The translations under genes and the position numbers were made by a program. From assembly GCA_025350145.1 (NCBI GenBank), contig JANXYH010000007.1:1-48695 (forward strand): DNA of 48,695 nucleotides, given 5' to 3'. This DNA is from Burkholderiales bacterium. Its GTDB lineage: Bacteria > Pseudomonadota > Gammaproteobacteria > Burkholderiales > Burkholderiaceae_C. Position 1 is the stretch's first letter, and each line of letters begins with the position of its first letter. Positions 1-8,718 of the stretch are shown one piece after another. A model generated the notes under the pieces. It did no database searches and was not told the DNA's origin. It saw only the letters and a program-made list of their open reading frames with translations.

Positions 1-2
1 CC

Positions 3-263
3 CAGCAAGCCTTCCACCTCGGCCAGCAAGGCCTGTACATGCTGTTGATGGTCTCGGCACCGATCCTGCTGACGGTGCTGGTGGTCGGACTGGTCGTCAG
101 CATCCTGCAGGCCGCGACCCAGATCAACGAGGCCACGCTGAGCTTCGTGCCCAAGGTGGTGGCCGCCGTCGCGGTGCTGGCCGTGGCCGGGCCGTGGATG
201 CTGACCCAACTGGTCGAGTACATCCAGCAGACCTTGCTGGCGATCCCCACCGCCGTGGGCTAG
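3..263 (+). CDS. fliQ: flagellar biosynthesis protein FliQ, 5' end outside window
   Basis: FliQ is a small inner-membrane component of the flagellar type III export gate and works with FliP and FliR. The reading frame is open from the window edge (first full codon at 3), so the N-terminus is missing; the family is about 89 residues and 86 are visible. Two hydrophobic segments flank the conserved stretch QAATQINEATLSFVPK, which is diagnostic for the family. The ATG at 39 lies inside the first membrane segment and is not the true start. fliR follows 9 bp downstream on the same strand, the normal fliP-fliQ-fliR order. The call is secure. Confidence 0.95.
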   Translation, partial: QQAFHLGQQGLYMLLMVSAPILLTVLVVGLVVSILQAATQINEATLSFVPKVVAAVAVLAVAGPWMLTQLVEYIQQTLLAIPTAVG

Positions 264-272
264 CCGAGGGCC

Positions 273-1034
273 ATGCTCAATTTCAGCGAAACCCAGGTCA
301 TCGCCTGGCTGACGCCCCTGCTCTGGCCCTTCATCCGTGCCCTGGCGCTGCTCGCCAGCCTGCCGGTGTTCAGCCAGCGGGCCGTGCCCAACCGCATCAA
401 GATCGGCCTGGCGGCCTTCATTGCCATCGCCGCCCAACCCAGCCTGCCGCCGTTCGCGGTGCTGCCGCTGGACACCCCCCAGGCCATGCTGCTGGTCGTC
501 CAGCAGGTGCTGGTCGGGGTGCTGCTGGGCTTCGCCGTGCGGCTGGTGTTTGCGGCGGTGGAACTGGCCGGCGAGCTGATCGGCCTGCAGATGGGCCTGA
601 ACTTCGCTGGCTTCTTTGATCCCGCCACCGCCTCGCAGGGCACCGCCAGCGGCCGCTTCTTCAACACCATGGTGGCCTTCCTGTTCGTCATCGTCAACGG
701 CCACCTCGCCGTCATCGCCGCGCTGGTGCGCAGCTTCGAGGTCTTTGCCGTCGGCCAGGAGCCGTTTGCCTTTCTGCGCCAGTTGCAGCCGCAGAACTGG
801 GGCGCCGAGCTGTTCGCGCTCGGCCTGTGGATCGCCCTGCCGCTGGTCGGCATGCTGATCTTCGTCAACCTCGTGCTCGGCCTGATCTCGCGCGTGGCGC
901 CGCAAATCAACATCTTCGCCATGGGCTTTCCGCTGACCCTGGCGGTGGGCCTGCTCGGCATGCTGCTGACGCTGCCGCTGATGGAGCAGCCGGTGACCCT
1001 GGCGCTGGAGCGGATGCTGGCGCGGTTTCAGTAG
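273..1034 (+). CDS. fliR: flagellar biosynthesis protein FliR
   Basis: FliR is a polytopic inner-membrane protein of the flagellar export gate, forming the FliPQR pore through which rod, hook and filament subunits pass. The 253 residues match the family length. Several hydrophobic segments are visible, and the conserved GLQMGLNFAGFFDP region lies about residues 106-119, with the conserved RVAPQINIFAMGFPL segment near 208-222. The ATG at 273 follows fliQ by 9 bp, so the two are co-transcribed. flhB, which often follows, is absent; the next gene is convergent and begins 18 bp downstream, so the operon ends here. Confidence 0.96.
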   Translation: MLNFSETQVIAWLTPLLWPFIRALALLASLPVFSQRAVPNRIKIGLAAFIAIAAQPSLPPFAVLPLDTPQAMLLVVQQVLVGVLLGFAVRLVFAAVELAGELIGLQMGLNFAGFFDPATASQGTASGRFFNTMVAFLFVIVNGHLAVIAALVRSFEVFAVGQEPFAFLRQLQPQNWGAELFALGLWIALPLVGMLIFVNLVLGLISRVAPQINIFAMGFPLTLAVGLLGMLLTLPLMEQPVTLALERMLARFQ

Positions 1035-1052
1035 CCCGGCAAGGCCCCGCCT

Positions 1053-1688
1053 TCAGTCGCCGACCAGGCCGTTGCGGATGGCGTAGACCGTCAGCTCCGA
1101 GTTGTTCTGCAGGGCCAGCTTCTCCAGCACCCGGGCGCGGTAGACGCTGACGGTCTTGGGGCTCAAGGTCAGCTCGACCGCGATGTCTGAGAGCCGCTTG
1201 CCCGAGGCGATCATCACCAGGGTCTGCAGCTCGCGGTCGGAGAGCCGGTCGTGGGCATGCTCAGTGTTCGCTGCGGTCAGGCTCTCGACCAGCATCTCGG
1301 CGATCGCCGGGGTGACGTACTTGCGCCCCTGGGCGACGGTGCGCACCGCCTGCACGATCAGCGCCGGGTCGCTGCCCTTGTTGGCATAGCCGTGGGCACC
1401 GGCGCGCAGGGCGCGGATCGCGTACTGGTCCTCGGGGTACATGCTCAGCACCAGCACCCGCACAGCAGCGCCTTCGTCCTTGAGCGCATGCAGCACGTCC
1501 AGGCCGCTGCGCCCGGGCAGGTTGATGTCCAGCACCAGCACGTCGCAGGCGGTGCTGCGCATCAGGCTGCGCAGTTCGCCGTAGTCGCCGGCCTCGCCGA
1601 CGACCTGGATGTCGGTCGCGTCGGCCAGCGTGTCGCGTATGCCCCGGCGGATCAGGGCGTGGTCGTCGCAGAGGATGACGCGGATCAC
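1053..1688 (-). CDS. LuxR/NarL-type response regulator
   Basis: A 211-residue DNA-binding response regulator. The receiver domain (about 1-120) has the acidic pair D8/D9, phosphoacceptor D54 in VLVLDINLPG, and a lysine near 104. A LuxR-type helix-turn-helix (about 148-205) contains LSDRELQTLVMIASGKRLSDIAVEL in pieces typical of the NarL/UhpA group. The start is GTG at 1688, which overlaps the TGA of the upstream kinase gene (GTGA, 4 bp), implying translational coupling. The kinase is the likely phosphodonor. The signal and target genes cannot be read from the sequence. The gene lies tail to tail with fliR, so a role in motility control is possible but only inferred from position. Confidence 0.93.
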   Translation of the reverse strand: MIRVILCDDHALIRRGIRDTLADATDIQVVGEAGDYGELRSLMRSTACDVLVLDINLPGRSGLDVLHALKDEGAAVRVLVLSMYPEDQYAIRALRAGAHGYANKGSDPALIVQAVRTVAQGRKYVTPAIAEMLVESLTAANTEHAHDRLSDRELQTLVMIASGKRLSDIAVELTLSPKTVSVYRARVLEKLALQNNSELTVYAIRNGLVGD

Positions 1689-2863
1689 AGCGCGCCCCAG
1701 CCCGAAGGGTCGTGGTCGGCATCGGCGTCGAAGCGCGCCTCGACGACGCCGCCGCCCTGCCCTATCGGCACCGACAGCAGCAAGGTGGTGCCGCTGCCGG
1801 CCGCGCCGCGCGGCTCGCTGCCGCCACTGGAGACCTCGACCCAGCCACCGACCGTGCCGGCCCGCTCGCGCAGCCCGCGCAGGCCAAAACTGCGCGCTTT
1901 GTCAAGATCGTCGGCGAGCAGGCCGCGACCGTTGTCGACCACCTCCAGCGAGAGCACACCGCGGGTCAGCGACAGGTCGATGGTGACCTGGCTGGCCTGG
2001 GCATGCTTGCTGATGTTGGTCAGTGCCTCCTGGGCGAAGCGGTAGGCCACCAGCGGCACGCCACTGGGCAGCGCCATGCTGTCGTGGCGGCAGCGAAATT
2101 GGCAGGCCGCGCCGTTGCGCTTCTCGAACCGGCTGGACAGCCATTGCAGCGCCGCCACCAGGCCCTGCTCGAGGATTGCCGGGCGCAGGTTATGCATGAT
2201 CCGCTGGCTCGCCTCGACCGCATGCGCCAGCGTCTCCAGCGCGCCGGCCACGCGCTGCCGGATCTCGGGCGATTCGGTGTGCCGGCCGATCCAGGCAAGG
2301 TCGAAGTTCAGCGCCGTCAGGCCGCCGCCGACCTCGTCGTGGATCTCGCGCGAGATGGCGGCGCGCTCCAGCTCGATGCTCAATTGCAGGTGCTGGGCCA
2401 GCTCCGACAGGCGCTGCCGGCTCTCGCCCAGCGCGCGGTCGCTGGCCTGCCGGGCGCGGCGCTCGTCGGCCGCAGCGATGGCATGCTCGACCGCCGGCGC
2501 CAGCCGGGTGAGCTTGTCCTTGAGCAGGTAGTCGGAGGCGCCATTGCGCATCGCCTGCACCGCCGCGTCCTCGCCGATCTGGCCCGACACCAGCACGAAC
2601 GGCAGTTCAGGGGCAGTCTCCTTGAGGATTTGTTGGGCCTGCAGGCCGTCGAAGCCCGGCAGGTTGAAGTCCGACAGCACCATGTCCCAGTTTCCCTGGG
2701 CCAGCGCCTGGACGAATTCAGACCGGCTCTCGACCCGCAGTGCCTGCACCCGCAGCCCGGCGCGGCGCAACTGCGCCATCGCCAGTTCATGGTCGGGCAA
2801 GGAATCCTCAAGGTGCAGGAGCCGGAGCGCGCGAGGTTCAGCGGTGGCAGCGGATGTGACCAT
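1685..2863 (-). CDS. hybrid sensor kinase: N-terminal receiver plus HisKA_3 kinase
   Basis: A 392-residue soluble histidine kinase. An N-terminal receiver domain (about 13-130) has E19/D20 and phosphoacceptor D65 in LSDFNLPG. It is followed by a short helical linker and a NarX/DegS-type HisKA_3 domain with H175 in SREIHDEVGGGLTALN. A C-terminal ATPase domain has the N-box near QEALTNISKHA and the glycine-rich FGLRGLRERA segment. No membrane segment or classic sensor domain is present, so its input is probably phosphorylation of its own receiver by another kinase. The frame is open further upstream, but the ATG at 2863 sits just before the receiver fold and is the best start. It is coupled to the downstream regulator gene. 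Confidence 0.9.
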   Translation of the reverse strand: MVTSAATAEPRALRLLHLEDSLPDHELAMAQLRRAGLRVQALRVESRSEFVQALAQGNWDMVLSDFNLPGFDGLQAQQILKETAPELPFVLVSGQIGEDAAVQAMRNGASDYLLKDKLTRLAPAVEHAIAAADERRARQASDRALGESRQRLSELAQHLQLSIELERAAISREIHDEVGGGLTALNFDLAWIGRHTESPEIRQRVAGALETLAHAVEASQRIMHNLRPAILEQGLVAALQWLSSRFEKRNGAACQFRCRHDSMALPSGVPLVAYRFAQEALTNISKHAQASQVTIDLSLTRGVLSLEVVDNGRGLLADDLDKARSFGLRGLRERAGTVGGWVEVSSGGSEPRGAAGSGTTLLLSVPIGQGGGVVEARFDADADHDPSGWGAL

Positions 2864-2949
2864 TGCCGCCAGTATGGCAAACCGCGCCGGCCGAGGCTGA
2901 TCGCGGCGGCCAGCCGGAACTGTGGAATTGGCCCAGCTTCGGGCGCATG

Positions 2950-2981
2950 TTCGGCTCAATGTCGAACGGGTCTGAGCCGAA
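2950..2981. promoter_or_regulatory. inverted repeat in divergent control region
   Basis: A perfect 9-bp inverted repeat (TTCGGCTCA at 2950-2958 and TGAGCCGAA at 2973-2981) separated by 14 bp. It lies in the 266-bp space between the divergent kinase gene and the gene at 3130. It could be an operator for a dimeric regulator, for example the LuxR-type regulator next door, or an RNA hairpin. No run of T follows, so a terminator is unlikely. Nothing else in this space is recognisable. Confidence 0.35.
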
Positions 2982-3129
2982 GAATGCTCTGCCCAGACAC
3001 CCAAAGGCCCGGCCTTGACCTGCATGCACGCCAACCCCCAGCCCTGCCCGACGCCCGCGCCCAGCGGCGCGCCGGCTGCGCTGGGTTGGGCCCATCGCCG
3101 CTCAGGCCCGCCGCTGCGGAGACCCCCAC

Positions 3130-3645
3130 TTGCAGCCTGACTCCTGCCCGAACGCGGATCCGTCCGAACTGCTGCTGCCATTGGCGCTGCAGGGCGCTGC
3201 CGAGGTGCAGGACGGATTGATGGTGGCGGCCCATGATCTGGGCCGCCTGCAACGCCTGCTCAGCGACGCCGCCGCCACCTTGATGGGGCACTTCTACGGC
3301 GCCTCGGCCCAGGTGCATGCACTGCGCCTGCAGCACGCCGACGCCCAGGCTTCGTCCGGCCAGAACCTGCCGCCGATGCCGCAGGAACAGGCGATAGGCG
3401 CGGCCCTGCAGCATCTGGCCGGCGCGGTCACGGCGCTGCAATTCGAGGACATGGCGGTGCAGTTGATCGCCCACACCACACGCCGCCTGCGCCACTGCGC
3501 CGACCGCCTGGCCTACGAGGCCATGGGCGGCGACGAGGGCGACGACGACATCGCCAACGGCCCGGCCTACATCGAGGACGCGCCACAGCGACCCAACCCG
3601 GTCACGCAGGACGAGGTCGACGCCGGCTCGGTCGAGCTGTTCTGA
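3130..3645 (+). CDS. CheZ-like chemotaxis protein candidate, directly upstream of cheY
   Basis: A 171-residue acidic, largely helical protein. The segment LQFEDMAVQLI (residues 103-113) resembles the catalytic helix of CheZ, where an Asp and a Gln four residues later act in CheY-P dephosphorylation; here these would be D107 and Q111. The C-terminus, QDEVDAGSVELF, resembles the acidic CheY-binding tail of CheZ that ends in LGF. Overall similarity to classical CheZ (about 210 residues) is weak, so this is a remote relative at best. The start is uncertain: TTG at 3130 gives the whole frame and the first ATG is at 3220. It lies 64 bp ahead of cheY in the same direction. The family link is my inference. 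Confidence 0.6.
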   Translation: MQPDSCPNADPSELLLPLALQGAAEVQDGLMVAAHDLGRLQRLLSDAAATLMGHFYGASAQVHALRLQHADAQASSGQNLPPMPQEQAIGAALQHLAGAVTALQFEDMAVQLIAHTTRRLRHCADRLAYEAMGGDEGDDDIANGPAYIEDAPQRPNPVTQDEVDAGSVELF

Positions 3646-3709
3646 ACGCCGAGCCGCCGAACCGCCCGCGCCTCACCCTCTCCGCACCGCCTGCCCCCAG
3701 GAGTAAACC

Positions 3710-4072
3710 ATGCACTCAATCCTTGCCGTCGACGACTCCGCCTCGATGCGCCAGATGGTCTCGTTCACCTTGAAGAACGCCGGCTTCAACGTTGTTGAGG
3801 CGGTGGACGGGCAGGACGCGTTCAAGAAGTCCGGCAAGCAAGACTTCAACCTCGTGCTCACCGACCAGAACATGCCGCGCATGGACGGCATCACCTTGAC
3901 CAAGCGGCTGCGCGAAAGCCCCAAGTTCAAGGCCACGCCGATCCTGATCCTGACCACCGAGTCCAGCGACCAGATGAAGCAGTCCGGCCGCGCTGCCGGG
4001 GCCACCGGCTGGCTGGTCAAGCCGTTTGATCCGGCCAAGTTGATCGAGGTCATCGGCAAGCTCATCCGTTGA
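3710..4072 (+). CDS. cheY: chemotaxis response regulator CheY
   Basis: A 120-residue single-domain receiver that carries the phosphoryl signal from CheA to the flagellar switch. D8/D9, phosphoacceptor D52 in LTDQNMPRMDG, a conserved threonine in ILTTES, and the lysine in LVKPFDP are all present. There is no output domain. The ribosome-binding sequence AGGAG lies 8 nt before the ATG. It is followed by cheA 51 bp downstream. The sequence is of the type found beside cheA in Burkholderiales chemotaxis operons, often annotated as a PilH-like or CheY response regulator. Confidence 0.95.
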   Translation: MHSILAVDDSASMRQMVSFTLKNAGFNVVEAVDGQDAFKKSGKQDFNLVLTDQNMPRMDGITLTKRLRESPKFKATPILILTTESSDQMKQSGRAAGATGWLVKPFDPAKLIEVIGKLIR

Positions 4073-4123
4073 CCAGGTCCAAAGCCGCAGATCCGCAGAC
4101 AAGCAGAGAAGGCAAAAAGCAAA

Positions 4124-6262
4124 ATGGCTGAAGCAAGCAAGGACAGTGCGAACCACGCGGCCGGCATCGATCTGAGCCAGTTCTTCCAGGTCTTCTTCGA
4201 GGAGGCCGGCGAGAACCTGGAGACGATGGAGAAGATGCTGCTCGAGCTCAACCTCGAGACCGCCGACGACGAGGCGATGAATGCCATCTTCCGCTGCGCC
4301 CATTCGGTCAAGGGCGGGGCGGCGACCTTCGGCTTTGCCGATGTCGCCCAGCTCACCCACCAGATGGAGACCCTGCTCGACAAGCTGCGTCGGCGCGAAC
4401 TGGTCGCCACCGCCCAGATGGTCGATGTCCTGCTCAGTGCCGGCGACGTGCTCAAGGCGCAACTGGCGCGGCACCAGGGCGCTGGCGGCGATGTGCCCGA
4501 GACCAGCGAGTTGCTGAAGTCGATCAAGGCGATGTGCGAGGGTCGGGCGGTGGACACCCTGGCAAAGTCAGGCGCCACGCCCAGCCCGTCTGCGGCGCTG
4601 GCCAGCGAGGCTGCGGCGGTGCCGGCCGGACACAGGGTGCTGGATCTGACGGTGACTGACCTGATCGACCCCGGCGTGGCCAACAGCATCACCGAGTTGT
4701 TCAAGGAAATCGAAGGCCTGGGCCAGATCGAGCCGCTGGATTCCGGCCGCGACGCCGACGGCGTGCGCCGCTTCAAGGTCGTCACCGGCGCCAGTGACAA
4801 CGACCTGCTCGACCTGCTGGGCTTCCATGTGCCGCGCGAGCATGTGCGCCTGAGCCCGCTCGGCGACGGCTATGGCTTCTATCCGGGCGCGCCGGGCGCA
4901 CCGGGCGCGACAACGGCTCAGCCGGGCGCGGACAGCGCGGCACAGCAGCACGGCGCCGCTGACCCCGGCTACGGCTTCTTCGACAACGCCCCCGGCACGC
5001 CAGACCAGGCGCCAGCGATTGCCGCCGCCAAGCCCGCCGCCCACAGTGCTGCCGCTGCGGCGGTGGTCAGGGCCGAGTCCAAACCCGCCGCCAGCCTGGA
5101 GTCGGCAACGCTGCGGGTGTCGGTCGAAAAGGTCGATCAGCTCATCAACCTGGTCGGCGAGCTGGTGATCACCCAGGCCATGCTGGCGCAGAACAGCGCG
5201 GCGCTGAACGCCAACCTGCAGCAACAACTGGCCTCTGGCCTGAGCGACCTGGAGCGCAACACCCGCGACCTGCAGGCCGCCGTGATGTCGATCCGCATGA
5301 TCCCGATGTCGATGGTCTTCAACCGCTTCCCGCGGATGATGCGCGACCTGGCGGCCAAGCTCGGCAAGAAGGTCGAGCTGGTGACCGTTGGCGAGGCCAC
5401 CGAGCTGGACAAGGGCATGGTCGAGAAGATCACCGACCCGCTGACCCATTTGGTGCGCAACAGTTGCGACCACGGCATCGAGCTGCCAGCCGAACGAGCC
5501 GCCCGAGGCAAGCCCGAGCAGGGCACGATCACCCTGGTGGCCAGCCACCAGGGCGGCAGCATCGTCATTGAAGTGCGCGATGACGGCAAGGGCCTGAACC
5601 GCAAGAAGCTGATCCAGAAGGCCCGCGAGAAGGGCATAGACGCGCCCGACAGCATGTCCGACAGCGACGTCTGGGGCCTGATCTTCGCGCCCGGCTTCTC
5701 CACCGCCGAGGTCGTCACCGACGTGTCCGGCCGCGGTGTCGGCATGGACGTGGTCAAGAAGAACATCACCGCCCTGGGCGGCACGGTCGAGATCGATTCG
5801 GCCGAGGGCTACGGCATGAGCGTCAAGGTGCGGCTGCCGCTGACCCTGGCGATCATGGACGGCATGAGCGTGGGTGTCGGCGACGAGTGCTACATCCTGC
5901 CGCTGGGCTCGGTGGTCGAGTCGTTCCAAGTCAAGCCCGGCATGGTCAAGACCATAGGCGGCAGCGGCCGGGTGGTCGAGGTGCGGCAGGAGTACATGCC
6001 GGTGATCGACCTGGAGCGCGTCTTCGAGGTGCCACGCTTCGACTTCGAGCACGTCAGCAACATCATGGTCGTGGTCGAGGCCGAGGGCGCGCGGGTCGCC
6101 CTGCTGGTCGACGAATTGCTCGGCCAGCAGCAGGTGGTGGTCAAAAATCTGGAAGCCAACTACCGCAAGGTGCCGGATGTGTCGGGCGCCACCATCATGG
6201 GTGACGGCCGGGTGGCGCTGATCCTGGACGTGGGCTCGCTGGTACGGCGCACCAGACATTGA
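4124..6262 (+). CDS. cheA: chemotaxis histidine kinase CheA
   Basis: CheA phosphorylates CheY under control of chemoreceptors bound through CheW. The 712-residue protein has an N-terminal Hpt domain with H60 in CAHSVKGGAA. A P2-like CheY-docking region follows, then a long Ala/Pro/Gly-rich linker (about 255-325). The dimerisation domain starts at LRVSVEKVDQLINLVGELV. The ATPase has an N-box at HLVRNSCDHGIELP, a G1 box at VRDDGKGL and a G2 box at GRGVGMDVV. The CheW-like regulatory domain covers roughly the last 140 residues. All catalytic elements look intact. The purine-rich sequence GAAGGCAAAAAGC precedes the ATG. Confidence 0.97.
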   Translation: MAEASKDSANHAAGIDLSQFFQVFFEEAGENLETMEKMLLELNLETADDEAMNAIFRCAHSVKGGAATFGFADVAQLTHQMETLLDKLRRRELVATAQMVDVLLSAGDVLKAQLARHQGAGGDVPETSELLKSIKAMCEGRAVDTLAKSGATPSPSAALASEAAAVPAGHRVLDLTVTDLIDPGVANSITELFKEIEGLGQIEPLDSGRDADGVRRFKVVTGASDNDLLDLLGFHVPREHVRLSPLGDGYGFYPGAPGAPGATTAQPGADSAAQQHGAADPGYGFFDNAPGTPDQAPAIAAAKPAAHSAAAAAVVRAESKPAASLESATLRVSVEKVDQLINLVGELVITQAMLAQNSAALNANLQQQLASGLSDLERNTRDLQAAVMSIRMIPMSMVFNRFPRMMRDLAAKLGKKVELVTVGEATELDKGMVEKITDPLTHLVRNSCDHGIELPAERAARGKPEQGTITLVASHQGGSIVIEVRDDGKGLNRKKLIQKAREKGIDAPDSMSDSDVWGLIFAPGFSTAEVVTDVSGRGVGMDVVKKNITALGGTVEIDSAEGYGMSVKVRLPLTLAIMDGMSVGVGDECYILPLGSVVESFQVKPGMVKTIGGSGRVVEVRQEYMPVIDLERVFEVPRFDFEHVSNIMVVVEAEGARVALLVDELLGQQQVVVKNLEANYRKVPDVSGATIMGDGRVALILDVGSLVRRTRH

Positions 6263-6412
6263 GCCGGCGACCTGCAGTACCTGGGCACCTGTCACCAGCC
6301 ATCCTTTGCCCCCAATCGCCGCTATCGCCGCAACTGTGGCGCCATCCCTGACACCGACCGCCATCCACACCCGATCGATCCGCCTTTCGCTCCTTGCACT
6401 CGGAGAACAACC

Positions 6413-7963
6413 ATGAGATTCGACCACTTTCGTATCGGCACCCGGCTTGCCTTTGCCTTCGCCATCATGCTCGCCCTGAGCCTGGCCATGGCCCTGCTCG
6501 GCGCCTGGCGGCTGGGCTCGACCGCCCATGACGTGGCCGCGATGATGAGCGCGCCGCTGGCCAAGGAACGCCTGGTCGGGGAGTGGTATCGCAACCTCAA
6601 TGTCGGAGTGCGCCGCACCGCCGCGATTGCCAAGAGCAGCGACCCCAGCCTGGAGGCCTACTTCGCTGACGAGATCAAGACCGCGACCCAGCGCGCCAGC
6701 GACATCGTCAAAGAGATCGAGGCGATGCCCGGCGGCGACGCCGAGAAGGCTCTGATGGCCACCATCACCGAGCGCCGCAAGCCCTACCTGGCGTTGCGCG
6801 ACGCGATCATCAAGGCCAAGCGCGACGGCAAGCCCGAGGACGCCACCCGGCTGTTCAACGCCGAGTTTGCGGCCACATCGACCACCTATCTCGACAGCAT
6901 GAAGGCCTACCTGGCCCACCAGGTCAGCGCCATCGACGCCACCAGCCTCAAGATCCAGGCCGACGCTGCCAGCGCCCGCACCAGCCTGGCGGTTCTGGGG
7001 CTGCTGGCGGTGCTGCTCGGTGTTGGCCTGGCCTGGTCGATCGCCTCGTCGATCACCCGCCCGCTGCACCAGGCCACCGACCAGGCCAACGCGGTCGCAG
7101 CCGGTGACCTGACGCGTACGGTCCAGGTCAGCGGCGACGACGAGGTGGCCGCCCTGCGCCGCGCCATGCGCGACATGCAGACCCAGTTGGTGAGCCTGGT
7201 GTCGCAGGTGCGGCAGGGCGTCGACTCGGTCAGCATCGCCAGCCAGGAAATTGCCGGCGGTAACGCCGACCTGAGCCAGCGCACCGAGCAGACCGCCAGC
7301 AGCCTGCAGCAGACCGCCAGCGCGGTCGAGCAGCTCAACGGCACGGTGCGCCAGACGGCCGAATCGGCGCGCACCGCCAACCAGCTCGCGGCCTCGGCCA
7401 GCGATGTTGCCCAGCGCGGCGGCAGCGTGGTGTCCAAGGTGGTGGCGACGATGGACGAGATCAACGCCAGCTCGCGGCGCATCGCCGACATCATCAGCAC
7501 CATCGACGGCATCGCCTTCCAGACCAACATCCTGGCCCTCAACGCTGCGGTCGAGGCCGCCCGCGCCGGCGAGCAGGGCCGCGGCTTTGCGGTCGTCGCC
7601 AGCGAGGTGCGCAGCCTGGCCCAGCGCAGTGCCGAGGCGGCGCGCGAGATCAAGAGCCTGATCAGCGCCAGCGTCGAGAAGGTCGAGTCGGGCTCGCGCC
7701 TGGTGGCCGACGCCGGCAGCACCATGACCGAGATCGTCAGCAGCGTGCAGCGCGTCTCGGACATCATCGGCGAGATCAGCGCGGCCACCGCCGAGCAGAG
7801 CAGCGGCATCGGCCAGATCAACGGCGCCGTCAGCCAGCTCGACCAGATGACGCAGCAGAACTCGGCCCTGGTCGAGCAATCCGCCGCCGCCGCCGAAAGC
7901 CTGCGCGACCAGGCCGCGCGGCTGGGCACGGTGGTGGCGCGGTTCCAGATCGCCGCCGCCTGA
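6413..7963 (+). CDS. methyl-accepting chemotaxis protein
   Basis: A 516-residue transmembrane chemoreceptor. TM1 spans about residues 11-31 and TM2 about 189-211. Between them is a four-helix-bundle-type periplasmic sensor region of about 155 residues. A HAMP domain follows (about 212-265), then a long coiled-coil signalling domain with the hairpin tip [20 protein letters not shown]. The protein ends shortly after the coiled coil and has no C-terminal CheR-binding pentapeptide, unlike the receptor encoded at 8719. The ligand cannot be predicted. It sits between cheA and cheW, so it very likely feeds this CheA. An ACTCGGAGAAC Shine-Dalgarno region precedes the ATG. Confidence 0.96.
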   Translation: MRFDHFRIGTRLAFAFAIMLALSLAMALLGAWRLGSTAHDVAAMMSAPLAKERLVGEWYRNLNVGVRRTAAIAKSSDPSLEAYFADEIKTATQRASDIVKEIEAMPGGDAEKALMATITERRKPYLALRDAIIKAKRDGKPEDATRLFNAEFAATSTTYLDSMKAYLAHQVSAIDATSLKIQADAASARTSLAVLGLLAVLLGVGLAWSIASSITRPLHQATDQANAVAAGDLTRTVQVSGDDEVAALRRAMRDMQTQLVSLVSQVRQGVDSVSIASQEIAGGNADLSQRTEQTASSLQQTASAVEQLNGTVRQTAESARTANQLAASASDVAQRGGSVVSKVVATMDEINASSRRIADIISTIDGIAFQTNILALNAAVEAARAGEQGRGFAVVASEVRSLAQRSAEAAREIKSLISASVEKVESGSRLVADAGSTMTEIVSSVQRVSDIIGEISAATAEQSSGIGQINGAVSQLDQMTQQNSALVEQSAAAAESLRDQAARLGTVVARFQIAAA

Positions 7964-8104
7964 TCACACACGCTGCCCAAAGCCGCCCGCTGCGCACCGA
8001 CCACGCCAACCACGCCGACCGCGCCAACCCGCGGCCTACATCCAGCGCTGCCGCTGCCGATAAACAGACAAGCTCCCGCACCCGACCCCAGCCAAGGATT
8101 CGCC

Positions 8105-8647
8105 ATGGAAATGATGATTGAGACCGCCGCAGTCGCCCGCCATGAGGCGCAACGCGCCGTCCAGGCGGCCGGGCAGCGCGCCCGCCACTCCGCCAACCAG
8201 GGCGAGTACCTGACCTTCAAGCTCGGCGCCGAGGAGTACGGCATCGACATCCTGCGGGTGCAGGAAATCCGCAGCTACGAGCCGCCGACGCGCATCGCCA
8301 ACGCCCCGCCCTTCCTCAAGGGCGTGGTCAACCTGCGCGGCGTGATCGTGCCGATCATCGACCTGCGCCTGAAGCTCGGCTGCGACAGCGCCGAATACAA
8401 CCACTTCACCGTCGTGATCGTGCTCAATGTGCGCAACCGCGTGGTCGGCGTGGTGGTCGACTCGGTCTCCGACGTGCTGGAGCTGTCCGGCGAGGCGATC
8501 CGCCCGGCGCCGTCGACCAATGCCAGCATCGACACCAGCTACATCACCGGCATCGGCAGCGTCGCCGAGCGCATGCTGATCCTGATGGACATCGAGGCGC
8601 TGATGGGTTCGGCCGACATGGGCCTGATGGACGATCCGCAGGACTGA
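8105..8647 (+). CDS. cheW: chemotaxis adaptor protein CheW
   Basis: CheW couples chemoreceptors to CheA. The 180-residue protein has a single CheW domain starting near residue 37 ([22 protein letters not shown]). It carries the conserved [19 protein letters not shown] motif and [11 protein letters not shown]. An N-terminal extension of about 35 charged residues and a short acidic C-terminal tail lie outside the domain. AAGGA precedes the ATG. It lies between the two receptor genes in the same direction. Confidence 0.96.
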   Translation: MEMMIETAAVARHEAQRAVQAAGQRARHSANQGEYLTFKLGAEEYGIDILRVQEIRSYEPPTRIANAPPFLKGVVNLRGVIVPIIDLRLKLGCDSAEYNHFTVVIVLNVRNRVVGVVVDSVSDVLELSGEAIRPAPSTNASIDTSYITGIGSVAERMLILMDIEALMGSADMGLMDDPQD

Positions 8648-8718
8648 TCCGGCACGGACAGCCCCGCCAGACCGTCGCAGCGCTGCCCAACTGGCCGCGA
8701 ACACCCCAGGACCCCGAC

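Noticed and set aside
2864-3181. Longer N-terminus for the hybrid kinase
   Set aside because: The extra residues are low-complexity and run into the promoter region of the divergent gene; the receiver starts near the ATG at 2863.
4568-7879. An 1103-codon minus-strand frame
   Set aside because: It is opposite cheA and a receptor gene, both strongly supported; no family features.
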